DNA of 64,000 bases from Primorskyibacter aestuariivivens (GTDB lineage Bacteria > Pseudomonadota > Alphaproteobacteria > Rhodobacterales > Rhodobacteraceae): the NCBI RefSeq assembly GCF_028023675.1, contig NZ_JAQIOZ010000021.1, positions 23,685-87,684 of the forward strand, in the 5' to 3' direction. The notes under the pieces were generated by a model. It was given only the letters and a program-made list of their open reading frames with translations, did not search any database and was not told where the DNA came from. Of this stretch, positions 60,901 to 64,000 are shown piece after piece (positions within the stretch are counted from its first letter, which is position 1; each line of letters opens with the position of its first letter). The position numbers were made by a program, and so were the translations under genes.

Positions 60901-62602
60901 GATTGAGCAGGACCAGGTTTCAACCCTGACCTACACGCTCACCAACGGTTCAGGGATCGGTGCCACGGGTGTGACGCTGGGCGATACACTGCCGTCCAAC
61001 CTCGGGATTCTGTCCAACCCGACACCGTCTACGACATGTGCGGGTGCGCTGAGCACCACCACATCCAGCGTGGCTTTGAGCGGTGGGACGCTGGCGGCCA
61101 ATTCAAGCTGTACCATAACGGTTCAGGTGACTTCGGTTATCGTTGGCAGCTATGACAACACAACCGAGACGGCGACATCGTCGCTGGGGGTTTCAACCCC
61201 GGCCAGCGCCACGTTGCGCGTCGAGCGGGCCACCCGTGGGACAGTCACGATTGTCCAGCTGTCGGATACCGATGGAAGCTATGGTTTTGCATCGGTTGAA
61301 CCGCTTCTGAACTTTACGATCAACGTGTCGGATGGCGCGGGTCAATACGGTCCGGTTGACGTACGCGCCGGGTCCTATGTGGTCCGCCAAAGTACCCCCG
61401 GCGGTGTCGGCAATACCGAGATTCGCTGCAACGACACGGACAGTATTGGTGACGCGTTCAAACGCACGCTGACGCTCAACGTGGATCCGCTGGAAACGGT
61501 GGTCTGCACCATTGTGTCCATCTCGACCCGTCAGAAGACAGTCGAAACGATCAACTCCTTCCTGACGAAGCGCGCTGACCTCATCCTGTCGAGTGAGCCG
61601 AATAACGCGCGCCGGTTCGATCGCCTGCGCCGGGGCCATGGCAATGCCGACCCGATGCAGTTCGCCAATGGCGATCTGAAGTCCTTCCTGCCGTTCACGG
61701 CCAAGGTGGATCTTGAGGCCCAAAGCTACGCGCTGAAAACCAGCCTGCTGCAAATGCGTCAGGCCGGGGCCAGCCTCGCGCTTGCACATGGATCGACCAA
61801 GAACACGCTCTACGTGGACAACTATCGCTGGGATGCATGGTTCGAAGCGAAATACAAACGGTTCAATCAGGGCGAAAACGGTGCCGGTCACTTTGGCGTT
61901 GCCTATTTCGGCGTGGATTACCTCGTGACCCCCGATCTTCTCCTGGGTGCGGTGTTGCAGTTCGATGATATGGAAGACATCAACGACGAAAACGACACCA
62001 CTGCACGGGGGGCTGGCTGGATGTTCGGCCCCTATGTCACCGCGCGCCTGACTGAAGGGCTCTATTTCGACGGGCGCATCGCCTTTGGCAAATCGGTGAA
62101 CGAGGTCAGCCCCTTCAACACCTACACGGACGCGTTCGAAACGACCCGCTGGCTGGTGAAAGGGGCCCTGACCGGGGAAATCAAGCACGGGCTCTGGACC
62201 ATCCGTCCCAATGCCAGCCTGTCCTATTACGAGGAAACCCAGAAGGCCTATAGCGACAGCCTGAATGTGGGCATCCCGAGCCAGACCATCAAACTGGGCC
62301 AGATCCAGCTGGGACCGACCTTCAACGGCAATTTTGAGATGGCCAATGGCGCGCTCTATGCTCCGTATTTCGGCTTTGATGCGACCTATAACTTTGGTGA
62401 AACCACCGGGGTCACGCTGACCGACGGCGCATCGGACGCGGCGGTCAATGGATGGCGTGTGGGGGTCAAGGCGGGCCTGCAATACACCGGCCGCAACGGC
62501 GCGCGGCTCAGCGTGGGCGGAACCTATGACGGGATTGGCCAGCCGGATTACGAGACCTGGGGGCTTGAGCTGGAACTGAGCATCCCGCTGGGCCGCAACT
62601 AA
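54911..62602 (+). CDS. Giant Ig-repeat (DUF11-like) autotransporter-type surface protein
   Basis: A 2563-residue protein. Residues 1-28 are a signal peptide (hydrophobic VALVLVVLALAGVG, cut near AQA). Residues about 32-2100 are some 16 Ig-like repeats of 110-140 residues; repeats 9-11 (ADLEVTKTDG, SDLSVTLSDSAD, ADIAVTKTDG starts) are of the DUF11 type and the others of a related type that opens with F-x-P-S-x-x-x-x-G. Most repeats carry two cysteines, one after Asn/Thr (TNTCGG) and one in GASCSF-like motifs. A linker (residues 2100-2260) leads to a C-terminal domain of about 300 residues rich in alternating aromatic strands, matching an autotransporter beta barrel. Role is probably surface attachment or envelope; no partner secretion gene is present. 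Confidence 0.85.
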   Translation: MAHFSRIVALVLVVLALAGVGQRAQAAPPTFSGNFTPNSVGEGAASVLTFTIDNSLQPAVSNLGFSVTLPFATGQMSVADNNASTTCVGGTLTAPSGATSITYSGGETARDTVCSVTVNVTAPVAGTYTIPPITLSSTAGNSTPSASFDLTVTAPPPAPAASYEFTLSDSDVREGEVTTATYVVTNIVSGSTIVFISFDHQLSPGVSVATPANVSSSCSSPGSVSVSASPGGKSLSVIGNAFLAHTQFCEVSVDLQGTTTGVYPLTPSNLTVGTQSIPAPTRTLTVDPFIAPVDEITISKSFSTSSVAPGGTVDLTFELNNANPGDAATNITFTDDLDAFLTGAVATGLPQTDVCGTGSSVTGASTLTLSGGTIPARSSCSFTVTVQVPAAAVAGTYTNTTSGVQADIGGTATAGSDTATDTLTVLAAQPLQFTRAFNPDSVAGGDPLVLDYTITNPNTGLTATSITIAENFGSRFGNLNTFSSADVTNCGAGAALSPIVEFGPTLVGFTFAGGELAPGASCSFTASSTVPVGTPSGSFVSTSGDLSATLAGSTITTPGQTDTLTINGGAAVTISADVQDTLDGLDNGRVNNGDQFDIVYTLENLPESTATATDIAFTLNVTDFAAGTTAVVQGNTCGGSAAMSAGDTLLTVGSVSLAPGNDCTITLRVTAAGGTNTDVSATTSDVTFTAAGNAGQAIGVTASIFFGDLLPLTWSHNFDGTPALAGDSITVTYEFENANSFAVTDVVFSHSLSGVLATMASTGVASDTCGFPTLTGTTTFIALGASIAANSSCSLVINVQIPGVAGSGDYLSETSALSANYDAAGSIVVNPSQAVLTVDNEPILFSKEFVNDPVTPGGVVLVRYTVENPLSTALSGITFTSTLDAALGGATFAGMATTNTCGGTNSTPGTATLSYSGGTLGAGASCVIEIDANIPAGAGDGSYPHTTNGLTATAGVTPVGADPASDTLAVNAAAETVFTASFAGGTIQVGGTTSITYTIRNPGSGTLGDLAFSHDLDATVSGLVATGLPSSGVCGAGSSISGTSLLTFTSGALVAGQDCSFTVNLQVPASASAGTFPSLTSALFDNGAEVAAAASDDMVLTAAADLEVTKTDGVATVTAGQSTTYTIVARNNGPSTDPAAVLSDAVPANASTCSYTSVAAGGATGNTASGTGALNETLNLPNGGAVTYTMTCDVATGTTGSLSNTASIATSASVVSLDATNNSATDTNTIVTSSDLSVTLSDSADPIFAGGSVTYTVQVNNAGPSDATGVAASFTLPAGLTLSSTSGCGEDPSGVPTCTLGNLPAGGNTSFTVVAVADNGTTGTVTPSVSVSSAEADPVAANNTASETTTVNPQADIAVTKTDGVTSVVSGQSVTYTIVATNAGPSDDPAVTLEDTFPAGLTCSYRSVVSGGATGNTASGAGDIAETLSLPSGSSVTYTASCLVDPLATGRLSNTATVTASISDPVPGNNTATDADTAITPLSFGFTKIFNPSGVYIGQSATLTLTIDNSSNTLAATGMAFTDPLPAGMALAADPAASNSCNGTLTATGGANTLSLSGGSVNGRASCAISVQVVTSQVGSLANTTTVLTSNFPDAGPATANLAVNPAGAPVFVKAFSPSVINQGEISVLTFDIDNTANAVPANDVAFDDIFPAGMIVANDPSATNTCGGVLTAVAGSDSVSLSGATVTAATSCSLSVNVRAIGTGNLDNVTTDLTSTLASAAPATATLAVSAATAPGYAMSFTPDSIAQGQGSTLSFAIDNTANAIEAASLAFSGTLPGGLEIAAVPNATNSCGGTVAALAGDSSLSLTGGTVAAGAVCEVAVDVISTGFGALTADGSELTSTLATASAISAVLTVDQILAPGFTKDYGSATLSQGQTTTLTYVIDNAANSIGATDLDFDDLLVSSLQVVGPVTNMCGGTLTAAVGGNAVTLTGGSVAAGASCTIVMTVQAISTGSLGTNAPVLTSSLPTATAVVSDPVIVVQNNPLTVAMSFAPATIEQDQVSTLTYTLTNGSGIGATGVTLGDTLPSNLGILSNPTPSTTCAGALSTTTSSVALSGGTLAANSSCTITVQVTSVIVGSYDNTTETATSSLGVSTPASATLRVERATRGTVTIVQLSDTDGSYGFASVEPLLNFTINVSDGAGQYGPVDVRAGSYVVRQSTPGGVGNTEIRCNDTDSIGDAFKRTLTLNVDPLETVVCTIVSISTRQKTVETINSFLTKRADLILSSEPNNARRFDRLRRGHGNADPMQFANGDLKSFLPFTAKVDLEAQSYALKTSLLQMRQAGASLALAHGSTKNTLYVDNYRWDAWFEAKYKRFNQGENGAGHFGVAYFGVDYLVTPDLLLGAVLQFDDMEDINDENDTTARGAGWMFGPYVTARLTEGLYFDGRIAFGKSVNEVSPFNTYTDAFETTRWLVKGALTGEIKHGLWTIRPNASLSYYEETQKAYSDSLNVGIPSQTIKLGQIQLGPTFNGNFEMANGALYAPYFGFDATYNFGETTGVTLTDGASDAAVNGWRVGVKAGLQYTGRNGARLSVGGTYDGIGQPDYETWGLELELSIPLGRN
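55005..61215 (+). repeat. About 16 tandem Ig-like repeats in the giant surface protein
   Basis: Repeat units of about 330-420 bases each encode an Ig-like domain. Recurrent landmarks are F-x-P-S-x-I/V (for example FTPDSIAQGQ, FSPSVINQGE, FNPSGVYIGQ), SxSGGT/SVAAGASC and a final TLAVN or TLTV. Divergence between units is high except between neighbouring units 12 to 16, suggesting recent local duplication there. Confidence 0.75.
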
Positions 62603-63178
62603 AAGTATCAAGGGGCGCTTCGGTGCCCCTTTTGATGCAGGCGCACAGGCTCCGGCGGCTTTCACCCGGGGTGGCCATGTTCATTTCGGGTAGATCCGCC
62701 TGAACACAGATAAGCCGAGATAAATGCGTATGCGATTGGAAATCGTGGGGCGTGTTGAACCGATTGCGATACGATGCTCATGACCCGGCGGTCAAAAGAG
62801 GATGCAGGAGCCCGGAAGAAGTGGAGGCGAGTACCGGAATATCGCGATTCACAAAAAGATGTTTTCTTTCAGTCCGTTATCTTTCGCGTATCCTCCGGTT
62901 TATGCGCCCGATATCCTCCGTTACGCTCCTATAGTTTTGAAGAAAAGCAGTTTGCGCAACGATTTTCAGGAGGTTTCCCGAAGTGTGCATTGCACGTCCT
63001 GATGAGCTGCATTACCTGTGTAAGAAACAATCTTAGGCGGCATTGAGCGAAGCCCTCACCAGACGCTTGGACAGGGCCGAGGAGAGGGTTCTGATGCTGT
63101 AGGCACCCCAACCCGCTGGAAGGGTTTTGAGGGGCTTCTGGAGCGTCTCTGAGGAGCCGAAACAGGGAAGAAAGACAC
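62603..63178. other. Intergenic region with lower GC content, between the giant gene and the Lar-like gene
   Basis: 576 bases with no gene I can support. Overlapping open frames at 62752-63046 have no ribosome-binding site or family resemblance. From about 62850 the sequence is clearly less GC-rich than the core. At 63133-63158 a hairpin, GGCTTCT-G-GAG-CGT-CTC-TG-AGGAGCC, lies 20 bases before the Lar-like gene; without a T run it is more likely a 5' structure than a terminator. Confidence 0.4.
62610..62633 (+). terminator. Intrinsic terminator of the giant surface protein gene
   Basis: AAGGGGCGC-TTCG-GTGCCCCTT at 62610-62631 forms a nine-pair stem with one G-T pair and a UUCG-type tetraloop, then TT. 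It begins eight bases after the stop codon. Confidence 0.85.
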
Positions 63179-63379
63179 ATGACCACAACCACCCATTCGT
63201 TTCTCAAACCCTGCCCTGAATGTGCTGCGACGCAGGGCCTCCATTTTCATTTCTATCAGAAAGAGGTTGTTGTGCGCTGTGGAGAGTGTGGGCAAGAAGG
63301 TCCGGTCGCTAAGATCAACGAAGAGTCAGCCCGAAAAGCATGGAATGAACTACCACGAAATTTTGACACAAACTCTTGA
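63179..63379 (+). CDS. Lar-family-like zinc-ribbon protein
   Basis: A 66-residue protein with LKPCPECAA near residue 9 and RCGECGQEGPVA near residue 33, that is two C-x2-C pairs about 23 residues apart, followed by ESARKAWNEL. This is the arrangement of Lar restriction-alleviation proteins, where C-P-x-C and V-x-C-x-x-C-G flank a beta hairpin and A-W-N closes the domain. Lar of the Rac prophage counters type I restriction; short homologues are frequent in phages and prophages and need not have that function. Its GC content is lower than that of the core genes, in line with transfer. Confidence 0.7.
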   Translation: MTTTTHSFLKPCPECAATQGLHFHFYQKEVVVRCGECGQEGPVAKINEESARKAWNELPRNFDTNS

Positions 63380-63546
63380 GCGCATAATAACGAGTGCCTT
63401 ACGCTTGAACTTCCCCCCTTGGGGGCGGCTTCGCGTCCCAAAAGGTCGAAGGCAGGGGGCCTCAGTTTCTTCGTTTCTTAGCGACATCATCTGAAGAGAG
63501 CCTGTCTCTCTCGAACTCAAGCTCTTTGTTGCAGAAAAGGGAAGCC

Positions 63547-63924
63547 ATGCACAAATATATCATGTTTACCTGTCTCTTACTTCTAACTGTAAGCCATTCA
63601 GGCCAAGCTCAAGCACAACAGACCTTTTCGGCGTCAATCCCGTGCACGATCACAGCGCATCTTGGCCTCGAGTTAGTCGATGGAAAGCCAGTCCCTAGAG
63701 GCAATGGCAACAACAACGCCAAATTCCATGACATTGGCGACGATGCGACCTTAGAATTCACCTCCACTACCGATGGGTTTCTCATGGTGACTGTGTGGAG
63801 CGATACCCAACAAGTAAGCCTTTTCAGCGCCATGTCCGAACCGCCGAACACTACATTCACAGAAAATTATTTCGGTGAAAGTGAGCTACTCCCCAGTGTT
63901 TGGACAGTGTTCAGCGTAAATTAA
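63547..63924 (+). CDS. Small secreted hypothetical protein
   Basis: 125 residues with a signal peptide (MHKYIMFTCLLLLTVSHSGQ, cut near AQA) and a mature part of about 100 residues with a beta-rich pattern (FSASIPCTITAHLGLELVDG, DATLEFTSTTDGFLMVTVWS). I do not recognise the family. AAGGGAA lies just before the ATG at 63547. GC content is lower than in the rest of the window, and its neighbour is a Lar-like gene, so both may belong to an accessory segment. No partner genes can be seen before the window ends. Confidence 0.6.
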   Translation: MHKYIMFTCLLLLTVSHSGQAQAQQTFSASIPCTITAHLGLELVDGKPVPRGNGNNNAKFHDIGDDATLEFTSTTDGFLMVTVWSDTQQVSLFSAMSEPPNTTFTENYFGESELLPSVWTVFSVN

Positions 63925-64000
63925 GCTACTCTTTGCTCCTGCTGACCTGATTGGGTTTCGTCTTTTCTTAGCCAGTAGACCACGGCTGGGGGTTTGCCGC

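Noticed and set aside
62752..63046. Three overlapping small frames in the gap after the giant gene
   Set aside because: They overlap in different frames, none has a ribosome-binding site or similarity, and they are typical of chance open frames in a gap.
63035..63097. 20-codon TTG-started frame ending just before the Lar-like gene
   Set aside because: Too short, preceded directly by a stop, and lacking any ribosome-binding site; perhaps a remnant, but this cannot be shown.

Overview
The window is high-GC alphaproteobacterial DNA whose gene content points to the Roseobacter group of the Rhodobacteraceae: AapJQMP amino-acid transport, a rpmH-rnpA-yidD / yidC-MOSC-engB-argB block, an ATP12 chaperone, TRAP and CUT2 sugar uptake, NasTS-controlled nitrate assimilation and large secreted repeat proteins. 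The assignment rests on these families and their order, not on a marker-gene comparison.

Layout. 1-5582: end of a HAD hydrolase, ATP12 chaperone, and the general amino-acid ABC transporter aapJQMP with a terminator-like hairpin after aapJ. 5592-16705 (minus strand): SixA-like phosphatase, ferredoxin-like protein, sterol desaturase, argB, engB, MOSC protein, yidC, an EAL-domain protein, ttcA, rpiB, a GNAT enzyme, yidD, rnpA and rpmH, the last with a clear sigma70-type promoter. 17014-20777: TVP38 membrane protein, MerA-like flavoprotein, histidine kinase without a partner regulator, tRNA-Arg(ACG). 20980-32582: a carbohydrate/polyol cluster with two Gfo/Idh/MocA dehydrogenases, a GMC oxidoreductase, a CUT2 transporter (binding protein, two permeases, double ATPase) and a soluble regulator that joins a DNA-binding domain to a periplasmic-type solute-binding domain. 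The two divergent promoters of this cluster share an exact 12-base motif. 32618-37289 (minus strand): OsmC, a DctPQM TRAP transporter and a LacI regulator, probably one operon, with a CG-centred LacI-type palindrome in front of it.

37786-40371 encodes an RTX-type secreted protein that also carries tandem modules of about 177 residues. 40614-54637 is a complete nitrate assimilation locus: nasT and nasS (sensing and antitermination), a leader with two hairpins and a terminator, nrtA and nrtB plus one polypeptide with two ATPase domains (uptake), nirB, nirD and nasA (reduction of nitrate to ammonium), a TrpD2-like transferase of unknown role, and cysG (siroheme). 54911-62602 encodes a 2563-residue autotransporter-like protein with about 16 Ig-like repeats, each with a cysteine pair. 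The last 1.4 kb is less GC-rich and holds a Lar-like zinc-ribbon protein and a small secreted hypothetical protein, possibly the edge of an accessory region.

The points most worth following are the sensor-type regulator and its shared operator, the LacI operator of the OsmC-TRAP operon, the nas leader RNA, the asymmetric nitrate transporter ATPase and the cysteine-paired giant surface protein.
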